A DNA stretch of 64,000 nt from Ferranicluibacter rubi (GCF_011603255.1 NZ_JAANCM010000004.1:124001-188000), one strand, 5' to 3'; shown: positions 37,746 through 46,734, counted from the first letter of the stretch. The notes: a model not told the origin generated them from the sequence alone. Program-made: numbers and translations.

Positions 37746-39149
37746 ATGGCTTATGACGTCGTTATCATCGGAACCGGCCCCGGCGGCTACGTCGCCGCCG
37801 TCAAGGCAGCCCAGCTCGGCCTGAAGGTCGCCGTCGTCGAAAAGCGTGCCACCTATGGGGGCACCTGCCTCAACATCGGCTGCATTCCCTCCAAGGCGCT
37901 GCTGCACGCCTCCGAGATGTTCCACGCCGCCGGGCACCTGGACAGCCTCGGCATCGAGGTCGAAGCCCCGCGCCTCAACCTGCCGAAGATGATGGAACAC
38001 AAGGACGCGACGGTAAAGTCGAACGTCGAAGGCGTCGCCTTCCTGTTCAAGAAGAACAAGATCGACGCCATCCAGGGCACCGGCCGCATCGCCGGTGCTG
38101 GCAAGGTCGTCGTCACCAATGACGCCGGCGAAGAGCAGACGATCGAGACCAAGAACATCGTCATCGCCACCGGCTCCGACGTCGCCGGCATTCCCGGCGT
38201 TCCCGTCGAGATCGACGAAACGGTCATCGTCTCCTCCACCGGCGGCATCGCGCTCGAAAAAATGCCCGGCACCATGGTCGTGGTCGGCGGCGGCGTGATC
38301 GGGCTTGAGCTCGGCTCGGTCTGGGCACGCCTCGGCGCACAGGTCACCGTGGTCGAATATCTCGATAACATCCTCGGCGGCATGGATGGCGAAGTCTCCA
38401 AGCAGTTCCACCGCATCCTCGCCAAGCAGGGCATCACCTTCAACCTTGGCGCCAAGGTCACCGGCGTCGCGCGCGAGGGCGACGGCGCGACCGTGACCTT
38501 CGAACCCGTCAAGGGTGGCGAGGCGCAGACGATTTCGGCCGACGTGGTTCTCGTGGCAACCGGCCGCAAGCCCTACACGGCCGGTCTCGGCCTCGAGGAA
38601 GCGGGCGTCGCGCTCGACAATCGCGGCCGCGTCGAGATCGACGGCCACTTCAAGACGAATGTCGAAGGCATCTACGCCATCGGCGACGTCGTGCGCGGCC
38701 CGATGCTCGCCCACAAGGCGGAAGACGAAGGCGTGGCGCTGGCCGAAATTCTTGCGGGCCAGGCGGGCCACGTGAATTACGATGTCATCCCCGGCGTCGT
38801 CTACACCCAGCCGGAAGTCGCCTCCGTCGGCAAGACCGAGGAAGAGCTGAAGAGCGCTGGCATCGCCTACAAGGTCGGCAAGTTCCCCTTCACCGCCAAC
38901 GGCCGCGCGCGCGCCATGCAGGCCGTCGATGGCTTCGTGAAGATCCTCGCCGACAAGGAAACCGACCGCGTTCTCGGCGGCCACATCATCGGCTTCGGCG
39001 CCGGCGAGATGATCCACGAGATCGCCGTCCTCATGGAATTCGGCGGCTCCTCCGAAGACCTCGGCCGCACCTGCCACGCCCACCCCACCATGTCGGAAGC
39101 CGTCAAGGAAGCAGCGCTGGCGACCTTCTTCAAGCCGATCCACATGTAA
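37746..39149 (+). CDS. lpdA: Dihydrolipoamide dehydrogenase (E3)
   Basis: FAD enzyme (467 aa) that reoxidises the lipoyl groups of SucB with NAD+. The start YDVVIIGTGPGGYVAAVKAAQLG binds FAD. The redox-active disulfide is in GGTCLNIGCIPSKALL (Cys about 40 and 45). The NAD fold is VVGGGVIGLELGSVWARLG, and the C-terminal HAHPTMSEAVKEAAL holds the catalytic His-Glu pair. Its location after sucB supports a primary role in the 2-oxoglutarate dehydrogenase complex. A 17-bp perfect terminator hairpin follows. Confidence 0.97.
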   Translation: MAYDVVIIGTGPGGYVAAVKAAQLGLKVAVVEKRATYGGTCLNIGCIPSKALLHASEMFHAAGHLDSLGIEVEAPRLNLPKMMEHKDATVKSNVEGVAFLFKKNKIDAIQGTGRIAGAGKVVVTNDAGEEQTIETKNIVIATGSDVAGIPGVPVEIDETVIVSSTGGIALEKMPGTMVVVGGGVIGLELGSVWARLGAQVTVVEYLDNILGGMDGEVSKQFHRILAKQGITFNLGAKVTGVAREGDGATVTFEPVKGGEAQTISADVVLVATGRKPYTAGLGLEEAGVALDNRGRVEIDGHFKTNVEGIYAIGDVVRGPMLAHKAEDEGVALAEILAGQAGHVNYDVIPGVVYTQPEVASVGKTEEELKSAGIAYKVGKFPFTANGRARAMQAVDGFVKILADKETDRVLGGHIIGFGAGEMIHEIAVLMEFGGSSEDLGRTCHAHPTMSEAVKEAALATFFKPIHM

Positions 39150-39188
39150 GGAATGTGCGACCGGTCTCGGCCGGAAGTGTCCTTTCCA

Positions 39189-39230
39189 AATGCAAAAAGC
39201 GGGCGTCGTCAGGCGCCCGCTTTTTGCATT
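39189..39230. terminator. Bidirectional terminator between lpdA and gabD
   Basis: A perfect 17-bp stem, AATGCAAAAAGCGGGCG (39189-39205) with CGCCCGCTTTTTGCATT (39214-39230), with an eight-base loop. A-run and T-run ends allow termination in both directions between the convergent genes. Confidence 0.9.
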
Positions 39231-39245
39231 CAAGGTCCGATACGC

Positions 39246-40727
39246 TCAGACGCTCAGGCAGAGATACTTCACCTCGATATAGTCCTCGATCCCGTATTTC
39301 GAGCCTTCCCGGCCTTGGCCGGACTGCTTGATACCGCCGAAGGGGGCGACTTCGGTGGAAATCAGGCCGGTGTTGATGCCGACCATGCCGTATTCCAGTT
39401 CTTCCGCCACGCGGAAGATCCGGGATATATCGCGGGCATAAAAGTAAGCGGCCAGCCCGAATTCCGTGTCGTTGGCCATGGCGATGACATCCTCTTCCGT
39501 CTCGAACCGGAAGAGCGGCGCGACGGGGCCAAAGGTCTCCTCGCGGGCGAGTTTCATGTCCGGTGTGACGTCGGTGAGGATCGTTGGCTGGAAGAACAAC
39601 GCGCCCTTGTCCGTGTCCCGCGCACCGCCGACGGCGATGAAGGCTCCCTTGGAGACCGCGTCGGCGATGTGATCCTCGACCTTGGCCAGCGCCTTTTCCG
39701 AGATCAGCGGGCCGGCACTGACATCCGGCTCGAACCCGCCACCAACCTTGATGGCCCGCACCTTGGCGGCAAGCTTTTCGGCAAAGGCGTCGTAGACGCT
39801 GGCCTGCACATAGAGCCGGTTGGCGCAGACGCAGGTCTGCCCGTTGTTCCGGTATTTCGACACCATCGCGCCTTCGACCGCCGCATCGAGATCGGCATCC
39901 TCGAAGACGATGAAGGGCGCGTTGCCCCCCAGCTCCAGCCCGAGCTTCATCACCTGCCCCGCCGACTGCCGGAACAGGATCTTGCCGACATTCGTCGATC
40001 CGGTGAACGTCAGCTTGCGCACCTTGTCGCTCTCGCACATCTCCAGCCCGACGGATGCCGAATCGGTCGACAGGATGACGCTGAAGAGCCCTGAGGGAAG
40101 GCCCGCCCGCTCGGCAAGGATCGCGAGTGCCAAGGCCGACAGCGGCGTCTCGGCGGCAGGCTTCGACACGATAGCGCAGCCAGCGGCCAGCGCCGGCGCG
40201 ACTTTTCGGGCAAGCATCGCGTTCGGGAAATTCCAAGGCGTGATGGCCGCGACGACACCGATCGGATGCTTGACGACGATGATACGCTTGTCCGGCTGGT
40301 GGCCGGGGATCGTGTCGCCATAAACGCGCTTGGCCTCTTCACCGAACCACTCGACATAGGACGCGCCGTAGAGCACCTCGCCCTTCGCCTCGGCCAGCGG
40401 CTTGCCCATCTCGGTCGTGAGGATGATGGCGAGGTCGTCAGCATTGGCGACCAGAAGATCGTATAGCCGGCGCAGGATCTGCGCGCGGTCCTTGCCGGTC
40501 TTCCGGGCCCAGGCCTTCTGCGCCTTGTGAGCGGCGGCAATGGCCTGCGCCGTCTCGGTGCGCCCCATGTCGGGAAGCGTGGCGACATGGACGCCGGTTG
40601 CCGGGTCGCGCACGTCGAACGTCTTGCCGTCGGCAGAAGCCACCACCCAATCGGCGCCGATCAGCGCCTTGTCGGTCGCAAGGCTCGGGTCTTTCAGCTT
40701 GGCGAGAAGGTCCGGTGATAGGCTCAT
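39246..40727 (-). CDS. gabD: Succinate-semialdehyde dehydrogenase (NADP+)
   Basis: Aldehyde dehydrogenase (493 aa) that oxidises succinate semialdehyde to succinate, the second step of GABA use. Family motifs include ITPWNFPNAMLARKVAPALAAGC, the NAD(P)-site FTGSTNVGKIL, the catalytic glutamate in LELGGNAPFIVF, and the catalytic cysteine in NNGQTCVCANRLYV. ATG 40727 lies two bases after the gabT stop codon, so the pair forms a tight gabTD operon. Much longer upstream frames exist but run through gabT and are not real. Confidence 0.95.
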   Translation of the reverse strand: MSLSPDLLAKLKDPSLATDKALIGADWVVASADGKTFDVRDPATGVHVATLPDMGRTETAQAIAAAHKAQKAWARKTGKDRAQILRRLYDLLVANADDLAIILTTEMGKPLAEAKGEVLYGASYVEWFGEEAKRVYGDTIPGHQPDKRIIVVKHPIGVVAAITPWNFPNAMLARKVAPALAAGCAIVSKPAAETPLSALALAILAERAGLPSGLFSVILSTDSASVGLEMCESDKVRKLTFTGSTNVGKILFRQSAGQVMKLGLELGGNAPFIVFEDADLDAAVEGAMVSKYRNNGQTCVCANRLYVQASVYDAFAEKLAAKVRAIKVGGGFEPDVSAGPLISEKALAKVEDHIADAVSKGAFIAVGGARDTDKGALFFQPTILTDVTPDMKLAREETFGPVAPLFRFETEEDVIAMANDTEFGLAAYFYARDISRIFRVAEELEYGMVGINTGLISTEVAPFGGIKQSGQGREGSKYGIEDYIEVKYLCLSV

Positions 40728-40729
40728 TG

Positions 40730-42010
40730 TCAGTCTCCCTTGACGCAATCGCGCAGCGTATCTTCGAGGATATCGAGCGCTTCGGTGAAGATATGATCCT
40801 GGATGGTGATCGGCGAGAGAAAACGGATGACATTTCCATAAACACCGCAGGTGAGCAGGATCAGCCCCTTCTCCAGCGCCCGCAGCCGGACCCTGTTCGT
40901 GAAATCGGCATCCGGCGTCGCGGTGCCCGGCACGTTGAACTCCACGGCATTCATGAAGCCCGGTCCCCGGATATCGACAATCTGCGGCACGAAATCCTTG
41001 AACGACTGCAGCCGCTGCTTCAGCCGCGCACCCAACTGTTCGGCGCGGGCGCAAAGATCCTCGTCGGCGATGACGTCAAGCACGGCGAGGCCCGCCGCGA
41101 TGCCGATCGGGTTACCGCCATAGGTGCCGCCGAGGCCACCCGGACCCGGTGCGTCCATGATGTCGGCGCGCCCGGTGACGGCCGCGATCGGAAATCCGCC
41201 GCCCAGCCCCTTGGCCATGGTCGTAATATCGGCAACGACCGGATAATGCTCCATGGCAAACATGCGCCCGGTGCGGGCAAAGCCGGTCTGCACCTCGTCG
41301 GCGATCAGCAGGATACCATGCCGGTCGGCAATCTCGCGCAGTGCGATCATCAGCGCCTTCGGCACCTCGTAGAAGCCGCCTTCGCCCTGCACCGGCTCGA
41401 TGATGAAGGCCGCGACCCGTGCCGGGTCCACATCCGCCTTGAACAGCCGGTCGAGCACGGCCAGCGACGCCTCCACCGTCATACCATGCAGCTCGGCGGG
41501 AAAGGGAACGTGGAACACGTCCGGCATCATGGCGCCGAAGCCCGCCTTGTAGGGCGCCACCTTGCCGGTCAGCGCCATACCCATGAACGTCCGGCCGTGA
41601 AAGCCGCCGGAGAACGCGATGACGGCGGAACGCTTCGTTGCCGCCCGGGCGATCTTCACGGCATTCTCGACAGCTTCGGCACCTGTGGTCGCGAAAACCG
41701 TCTTCTTCTCGAAATCGCCGGGCACCAGCGCATTCAGCCGTTCGGCGAGACGCACATAATTCTCGTAGGGCACGACCTGATGGCAGGTGTGGGTAAAGCG
41801 ATCGAGCTGGTCCTTGACCGCGGCGATGACGCGCGGGTGCCGGTGACCGGTGTTGACGACGGCGATACCGGCCGCGAAATCGATGTAGCGCTTCCCCTCG
41901 ATGTCCCAGATCTCCGCATTCTCCGCCCGCTCGGCATAGACCTGCGTGGTCACACCCACGCCGCGCGATATGGCAGCGCCGCGACGTTCGGCGACTTCGA
42001 GATTCAACAT
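40730..42010 (-). CDS. gabT: 4-aminobutyrate aminotransferase
   Basis: Class III PLP aminotransferase (426 aa) moving the amino group of GABA to 2-oxoglutarate. The family pattern is clear: FAAGIAVVNTGHRHPRV, TTGAEAVENAVKIAR, FSGGFHGRTFMGMALTGK, the cofactor region LLIADEVQTGFARTG and the PLP-lysine stretch TTMAKGLGGGFPIAAV. A GAGGGGAT ribosome site precedes ATG 42010. It is first in the gabTD operon, divergent from a MerR-XRE-cupin regulator across 125 bases. Its product feeds gabD, and the resulting succinate enters the TCA genes next door. Confidence 0.95.
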   Translation of the reverse strand: MLNLEVAERRGAAISRGVGVTTQVYAERAENAEIWDIEGKRYIDFAAGIAVVNTGHRHPRVIAAVKDQLDRFTHTCHQVVPYENYVRLAERLNALVPGDFEKKTVFATTGAEAVENAVKIARAATKRSAVIAFSGGFHGRTFMGMALTGKVAPYKAGFGAMMPDVFHVPFPAELHGMTVEASLAVLDRLFKADVDPARVAAFIIEPVQGEGGFYEVPKALMIALREIADRHGILLIADEVQTGFARTGRMFAMEHYPVVADITTMAKGLGGGFPIAAVTGRADIMDAPGPGGLGGTYGGNPIGIAAGLAVLDVIADEDLCARAEQLGARLKQRLQSFKDFVPQIVDIRGPGFMNAVEFNVPGTATPDADFTNRVRLRALEKGLILLTCGVYGNVIRFLSPITIQDHIFTEALDILEDTLRDCVKGD

Positions 42011-42135
42011 GGCATCATCCCCTCTGGCAACAGGCGCCCGCGCGCCTAAAGAAATTACCTATATTTTTTCTGTAGAGTTTGCAATCCCGTTTCCACGGGC
42101 TATGAGAGGCCTCACGCGCACTTAGGCCTACGGAT

Positions 42136-42960
42136 ATGGACGACATTCGCTTCAAGATCACGGAAGCCGCCCGCATGGCCGGCGTGTCCGCCTCGACGCT
42201 GCGTCTCTGGGAAAGTCAGGGGCTGATCGAGCCCCTGCGATCCGCGACAGGCCAGCGCCTCTTCGACCAGACGCTCATGGACCGGCTGAAGACCATCGGC
42301 TGGCTGCGCACGGAGAAGGGCCTCAACCCGGCCGCCATCCGCGAGGTCCTGAAGGATGAGGGCGAGACGGCCGCTCCGATGGAGACACAGACCGCACCGG
42401 ACGAGGGCGACGCAGCGCTCGCCATCGGCCCGAAGATCCGCCATCTCCGCCGCCAGGCCGGGCGAACGCTGCAGAGCGTCGCGGACGAGACCGGCATTGC
42501 CCTGTCCCTCCTCTCCTCCTTCGAGCGGATCTCCCAAGGACTATCCCTGCCGGCGCTCCACGCGCTGGCGGCCTGCTTCGGGACGACGCTGGCGGTCCTC
42601 TCCGGCCAGGAAGGTGGCGATCACCGACAATCACTCGTGCGCGCCGGTCAATGGACCGCCTGGCCCGCGACCGCCTCCGGCGTCAGCATCCAGCCTTTGG
42701 CGGAAGGTCGGCACCAGATGGAGTGCCACCGCTTCGTCCTCGCCCCCGGTGCCTCCAGCGAGGGCGCCTACCTGCATGACGGCGAGGAATTTCTCCATGT
42801 CCTCCAGGGGAGAATGCAGATCGTACTCGACGGCGACCAGTTCTTCGATCTGACGGCCGGCGACAGCTTCTACTTCGAGAGCACCCGCTTCCACGCCTGG
42901 CGCAACCTGCACGAGGCCGAGACCGTGCTGATCTGGATCAACACGCCCGCAACCTTCTGA
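42136..42960 (+). CDS. Triple-domain regulator: MerR HTH, XRE HTH and cupin
   Basis: A 274-residue transcription factor with three recognisable domains. Residues 6-75 form a MerR-type winged helix (FKITEAARMAGVSASTLRLW, then ESQGLIEP). Residues about 96-156 form a second, XRE-type HTH (IRHLRRQAGRTLQSVADETG, then IALSLLSSFE). Residues about 195-274 form a cupin (HDGEEFLHVLQGRMQIVLDG, then DQFFDLTAGDSFYF). XRE-cupin proteins such as PuuR control putrescine/GABA catabolism, and this gene is divergent from gabT, so control of gabTD is the natural inference. Two DNA-binding domains in one chain is uncommon. The effector is unknown. Confidence 0.85.
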   Translation: MDDIRFKITEAARMAGVSASTLRLWESQGLIEPLRSATGQRLFDQTLMDRLKTIGWLRTEKGLNPAAIREVLKDEGETAAPMETQTAPDEGDAALAIGPKIRHLRRQAGRTLQSVADETGIALSLLSSFERISQGLSLPALHALAACFGTTLAVLSGQEGGDHRQSLVRAGQWTAWPATASGVSIQPLAEGRHQMECHRFVLAPGASSEGAYLHDGEEFLHVLQGRMQIVLDGDQFFDLTAGDSFYFESTRFHAWRNLHEAETVLIWINTPATF

Positions 42961-43512
42961 TCAGCCGAGCACCTTCACGAGGGTACCCTTGCGCGCGAAG
43001 GCGAGGATGCGCCGCATGGCGGGCAGGCTGACGGCGATGCAGCCTTCCGTCGGCTGGTAGCCGGGGCGGATGAGATGGAAGAAGATCGCCGATCCCCCAT
43101 TGCGGCGGCGAACGCGCATGTTCCAGTCCATCACCAGACAGACATCGTAGAGCCCATCGCTCCGCATCATCGTCTCGTGACGACCGGCAAAGGGGGCAGA
43201 GACCGGCCGGTTGTAGCACGCGTGATCCGGCGCATCGCACCAGAGCATGTCGCCCCGCGTTCGCTTCAGGAAAAGGCGTGTGGCCGGCGGCACGGTGCGG
43301 TCGGCCCTGACATAGCCATCGATCAGCGGCATGGCCGCAATCGGCGTCGCACCATCGCCCTCGCGCTTGCGCGCTGTCATGCCACCACGCCCGATCGCCG
43401 CCTGCTCCGTCCGTCCGGCAAACGATACCAGCGCCCGGCAGCGGTTCCCCGGTGCCGCTCTCACCGTGATCGTGCCAGGGGATGGACGCGGTTTCGGGGG
43501 AATCTTGCGCAT
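42961..43512 (-). CDS. L,D-transpeptidase family (YkuD) protein
   Basis: A 183-residue YkuD-domain protein. The catalytic signature is HLIRPGYQPTEGCIAVS, with the His and Cys of the HxnxSxGCxR/V type motif, near the C-terminus. YkuD enzymes form 3-3 cross-links or attach lipoproteins to peptidoglycan. No obvious signal peptide is visible, as in many short rhizobial members, so cellular location is unclear. Start choice is uncertain: ATG at 43512, with in-frame ATGs at 43533 and 43572, none with a good ribosome site. The gene is convergent with the regulator at 42136, the two stop codons abutting. Confidence 0.8.
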   Translation of the reverse strand: MRKIPPKPRPSPGTITVRAAPGNRCRALVSFAGRTEQAAIGRGGMTARKREGDGATPIAAMPLIDGYVRADRTVPPATRLFLKRTRGDMLWCDAPDHACYNRPVSAPFAGRHETMMRSDGLYDVCLVMDWNMRVRRRNGGSAIFFHLIRPGYQPTEGCIAVSLPAMRRILAFARKGTLVKVLG

Positions 43513-43776
43513 GAGGCTCACAGGAAAGTGCATGGGTCGTGATGGTGCAGTGCCATCATGCCATGTTAGCAAGGTTTCGTCAGCGAAGGGACGCCATGCT
43601 TGCCATAGAATATGGTTTTCGCTGATAGCCCTCTCGCGAAGGGAACGCCGGGATGACCGATTTCCGGCGTGAAGCGGGCCTCCTCGGCCTGCAGAGTGCC
43701 GGCTTGGCTTGCCCGAGTGCTTGCCAAGTCCGATGCGAGAGCTAATTTACGTCAGACGCCTAGGAGGAAGTCCAAC

Positions 43777-44460
43777 ATGTCATCCCGCACCATTCTGCTC
43801 GTCGACGATGATGACGTGTTGCGCCAGACGCTGGTCGAGCAGCTGTCGCTCTACGAGGAATTCGTCATTCTGCAGGAGGCGACGGCCAGCAAGGGCGTAC
43901 AGGCGGCGCGAACCGCAACGGTTTCGCTGCTGATCATGGATGTCGGCCTGCCGGACATGGATGGCCGCGAGGCCGTGAAGCTCCTGCGCAAGGGCGGCTT
44001 CAAGGCGCCGATCATCATGCTCACCGGCCACGACACCGATTCCGACACGATCCTCGGGCTGGAAGCCGGCGCCAACGACTATGTCACCAAGCCGTTCCGC
44101 TTCGCCGTCCTGCTGGCCCGCATCCGCGCCCAGCTGCGCCAGCACGAGCAGAGCGAGGACGCGACCTTCACCGTCGGCCCCTATACGTTCAAGCCCAGCC
44201 AGAAGCTGCTGACGCTCGAAAACGGGCAGAAGATCCGCCTGACGGAAAAGGAAGCGGCCATCATCCGCTATCTCTACCGCGCCGACCAGAAGGTGGTGAC
44301 GCGCGATGTGTTGCTGGAGGAAGTCTGGGGCTACAATTCCGGCGTCACCACGCACACGCTGGAGACCCACGTCTATCGTCTCCGCCAGAAAATCGAGCGC
44401 GACCCTTCCAATGCCGAGATTTTGGTGACAGAAAATGGCGGCTACAAGATCGTCCCATAA
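43777..44460 (+). CDS. OmpR/PhoB-type two-component response regulator
   Basis: A 227-residue response regulator. The receiver domain (1-120) has the acidic pocket DDDD (10-13), the phospho-acceptor Asp55 in LLIMDVGLPDMDG, the switch Thr in IIMLTGHD and the Lys in YVTKPF. The C-terminal winged helix (about 130-227) has the EVWGYNSGVTTHTLETHVYR recognition region. ATG 43777 is chosen for its TAGGAGGAAG ribosome site; a frame from 43669 is longer but has no such signal. No histidine kinase gene is adjacent, so this is an orphan regulator here. It is followed 54 bases later by a cNMP-domain gene. Confidence 0.92.
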   Translation: MSSRTILLVDDDDVLRQTLVEQLSLYEEFVILQEATASKGVQAARTATVSLLIMDVGLPDMDGREAVKLLRKGGFKAPIIMLTGHDTDSDTILGLEAGANDYVTKPFRFAVLLARIRAQLRQHEQSEDATFTVGPYTFKPSQKLLTLENGQKIRLTEKEAAIIRYLYRADQKVVTRDVLLEEVWGYNSGVTTHTLETHVYRLRQKIERDPSNAEILVTENGGYKIVP

Positions 44461-44514
44461 GGCCGGCTGACGATCGGCCGTCCGCGTGCGGACGGCAACG
44501 GATCGGAGAGCCCC

Positions 44515-44970
44515 TTGGCGCTGAACGACGATATCGCCCTTCTCTCCATCGTGCCGCTGTTTGCGGATATCGATGACGAAAAGCTTCGCCTCGTCGCATT
44601 CGGCGCCGAACGCCGCCGGCTGGTGCGTGGCCAGCAGCTGTTTCGCGAAGGTGCGCCTGCCGATTGCGCCTATGCGGTCGCCGCCGGACGCCTGGCGCTG
44701 ACCCGGGCGACGGCGAGCGGCGGCATCGAGACCATCGCCAATGTCGGCCGCGGCACGCTCCTTTCCGAACTCGCAATGATCTCACTGGTGGAGCGCAAGT
44801 TCACCGCGACGGCCGAGGTCGAGACCGAGGTCATCCGCATCACCCGGCCGCTCTTCCACCGCATGCTGGAGGAGTATCCCGACGTCGCCGCCCTCGTCGA
44901 CAAGCGCATCCGCGACAATCTCAACGCCATGATCCGCCGCGTCGGCAAGCTCGCTCCGCGCTTTCTCTGA
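44515..44970 (+). CDS. Cyclic nucleotide-binding domain protein (Crp-like, no HTH)
   Basis: A 151-residue protein made almost only of a CAP-type beta-roll: IVPLFADIDDEKLRLVAFGA, REGAPADCAYAVAAGRLAL, GRGTLLSELAMISL and a long C-helix. It stops after the dimerisation helix and lacks the DNA-binding HTH of Crp/Fnr proteins. The start is TTG at 44515, behind GGAGAG. Whether it binds cAMP is uncertain, because the phosphate-binding GE...RxA motif is only partly kept (the GTLLSEL region). Its position next to a response regulator suggests a shared signalling role. Confidence 0.82.
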   Translation: MALNDDIALLSIVPLFADIDDEKLRLVAFGAERRRLVRGQQLFREGAPADCAYAVAAGRLALTRATASGGIETIANVGRGTLLSELAMISLVERKFTATAEVETEVIRITRPLFHRMLEEYPDVAALVDKRIRDNLNAMIRRVGKLAPRFL

Positions 44971-44983
44971 TCCGCCGTTTCCC

Positions 44984-45790
44984 TCAGAGGTCGAAGGTCG
45001 CAATCACAGGCACGTGGTCGGACGGACGCTCCCAGCCGCGGGCTTCCTTGATGATATCGACCTGCCGCAGATGCGCGGAGAGATCGGCGGACGACCAGAT
45101 ATGGTCGAGGCGACGGCCGCGGTCGGCAGCTTCCCAGTCCTTGGCGCGATAGCTCCACCAAGTATAGAGCTTTTCCGGCGAGGGCGTGTGCTGGCGCATC
45201 AGGTCCACCCAGGCGCCGCCCGTCATGATGGCGGTCAGCCCTTCGGTCTCGATCGGCGTATGGCTGACGATCTTCAGAAGCTGCTTGTGAGACCAGACAT
45301 CGTGTTCGAGCGGCGCGACGTTGAGATCGCCGACGAGGATCGAGGACACGCCGGCGTCCGCCTCCGCATGCAGCAGCTTCATCTCCTCGAGGAAATCGAG
45401 CTTGTGGCCGAACTTCTTGTTGATGGTCCGGTCCGGCTCGTCACCCCCGGCCGGCACATAGAAATTGTGCAGGCGGATGCGCTTGAGCCCATGCGTGAAG
45501 ACCACAGAGAGATGCCGCGCATCGCCGACGCCGCAATAGTCCCGCCGGTCCACGAGTTCCGTCAGCGGCAGCCGCGAGAGCGTGGCGACGCCGTGATAGC
45601 CCTTCTGCCCGTGCATCGCCATGTGTCCATAGCCCAGCGCCTCGAAAGCCTTCACCGGGAAGAGATCGTTCGGGCACTTGGTCTCCTGCAGGCAGAGAAT
45701 GTCGGGCTGAAACCGCACGAGGAAATCCGACACCAGCGGCATACGCAGACGAACGGAATTGATGTTCCAGGTTGCGATCGACAAAGTCAT
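44984..45790 (-). CDS. xthA: Exodeoxyribonuclease III
   Basis: Mg-dependent AP endonuclease/3'-exonuclease of the Xth family (268 aa) acting in base-excision repair. Start TLSIATWNINSVRLRM, metal-ligand Glu in LCLQETKC, GDLNVAPLEHDVW, and the C-terminal catalytic SDHVPVIATFDL are present. ATG 45790 is chosen since the conserved start follows at once; an in-frame start at 45850 lies in the preceding terminator. It is convergent with the cNMP-domain gene, with only 13 bases between. Confidence 0.95.
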   Translation of the reverse strand: MTLSIATWNINSVRLRMPLVSDFLVRFQPDILCLQETKCPNDLFPVKAFEALGYGHMAMHGQKGYHGVATLSRLPLTELVDRRDYCGVGDARHLSVVFTHGLKRIRLHNFYVPAGGDEPDRTINKKFGHKLDFLEEMKLLHAEADAGVSSILVGDLNVAPLEHDVWSHKQLLKIVSHTPIETEGLTAIMTGGAWVDLMRQHTPSPEKLYTWWSYRAKDWEAADRGRRLDHIWSSADLSAHLRQVDIIKEARGWERPSDHVPVIATFDL

Positions 45791-45810
45791 GATGTGCCTT
45801 CCGGAATGCG

Positions 45811-45837
45811 AAAAAGGTCCCGCGGGAACGGGACCTT
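45811..45837 (-). terminator. Terminator downstream of the LolA-like gene
   Basis: AAGGTCCCG (45814-45822) pairs with CGGGACCTT (45829-45837). On the minus strand the stem is followed by TTTTTCGC, giving an intrinsic terminator between the LolA-like gene and xthA. Confidence 0.75.
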
Positions 45838-45902
45838 CAACCAGTCCCATCCGGGACCTTTAATCCATTTTAAGCGCGCGCGACAAGCACGACGGCAGAT
45901 GC

Positions 45903-46565
45903 CTACTTGCGGATCTCGTCGTAAGGGATCCGGAAGACGGCATCGTCCATCGGCATGCCGGTCTTCACGTTGAAGATCATCACGGACGTATCCTTCTTCT
46001 GCGGATCGGTGATCGTCCACTGGCGAAGGTCGTAGGTCTTCGGATCGAACATCATGGTGATGGTGCTGTCGCCGAAGATCGAGCGGTCGCCGAGCACGAT
46101 CGTGATCAGGTCCGTCTCTTCCTTCACGTCGCGCACGGTCTTGCCCGAGAGGTCGATGGAATTGGACAGAAGCAGGTTCAGCGGCGTCTTCGACAAGGGA
46201 TAGAGATCCCAGGTCTTGAGCTTCTGGTTGCCGATGACGACCGACTTGCCGTCGGCAATGACGCGCATCGGCGACGGCGCCTCATAGTTAAAGCGGATGC
46301 GCCCCGGACGGCTGATGAAAAACTTGCCGCCCGTCTGCTCGCCGCGCGGGCCGAACTGGACGAACTCGCCGCTCATCGTCTTCACCGATGCGAAGTGATC
46401 GGCGATCTTCTGCGCCGTACCGGTCGACTGCGCCGCGGCCGGGTCGAGCGGAAGCCCGATGGTCGCCAGCACGCCGAAAACCGCCACGCCTGCCACGAAG
46501 GTGCGCCGCGACAGGAGCGACCGATCCGCCTGTCCAGTCCTGTCGGTCGTTCGTGTCTCTGTCAT
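45903..46565 (-). CDS. LolA-like outer-membrane lipoprotein carrier family protein
   Basis: A 220-residue periplasmic protein of the LolA superfamily. The LolA-like core is visible as MSGEFVQFGPRGEQTGGKFF, ISRPGRIRFNYEAPSP and the later TITMMFDPKTYDLRQWTITD. LolA shuttles lipoproteins from the inner to the outer membrane. The signal peptide is odd: it begins with a ~19-residue polar stretch followed by SRRTFVAG, a twin-arginine-like motif, then the hydrophobic core and an AAAQS cleavage site, suggesting Tat export. The ATG at 46565 follows CAGGAG. A terminator follows the gene. Confidence 0.85.
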   Translation of the reverse strand: MTETRTTDRTGQADRSLLSRRTFVAGVAVFGVLATIGLPLDPAAAQSTGTAQKIADHFASVKTMSGEFVQFGPRGEQTGGKFFISRPGRIRFNYEAPSPMRVIADGKSVVIGNQKLKTWDLYPLSKTPLNLLLSNSIDLSGKTVRDVKEETDLITIVLGDRSIFGDSTITMMFDPKTYDLRQWTITDPQKKDTSVMIFNVKTGMPMDDAVFRIPYDEIRK

Positions 46566-46734
46566 GGGAAACTCCTGTTGAATCACTGCGTGATGTGGCG
46601 CGCAACTGCGGCACCTTCAAGACCTCGCGGGACAAGACCTAACCGAGACAAGACGTGCAGGCCAGCCGCGAGCCTCGTCACCACCGCATGGGGCGGAGAT
46701 GTCGGCCTCGCCCAAAGGCCAGGACCGGTCGCCG

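Noticed and set aside
39246-41054. A 602-codon version of gabD
   Set aside because: The extra N-terminal part runs through gabT in another frame. The conserved protein starts at 40727, two bases after gabT.
45861-45876. A CtrA box after the LolA-like gene
   Set aside because: TTAA-N6-TTAA has the wrong spacing and lies downstream of genes on both sides.
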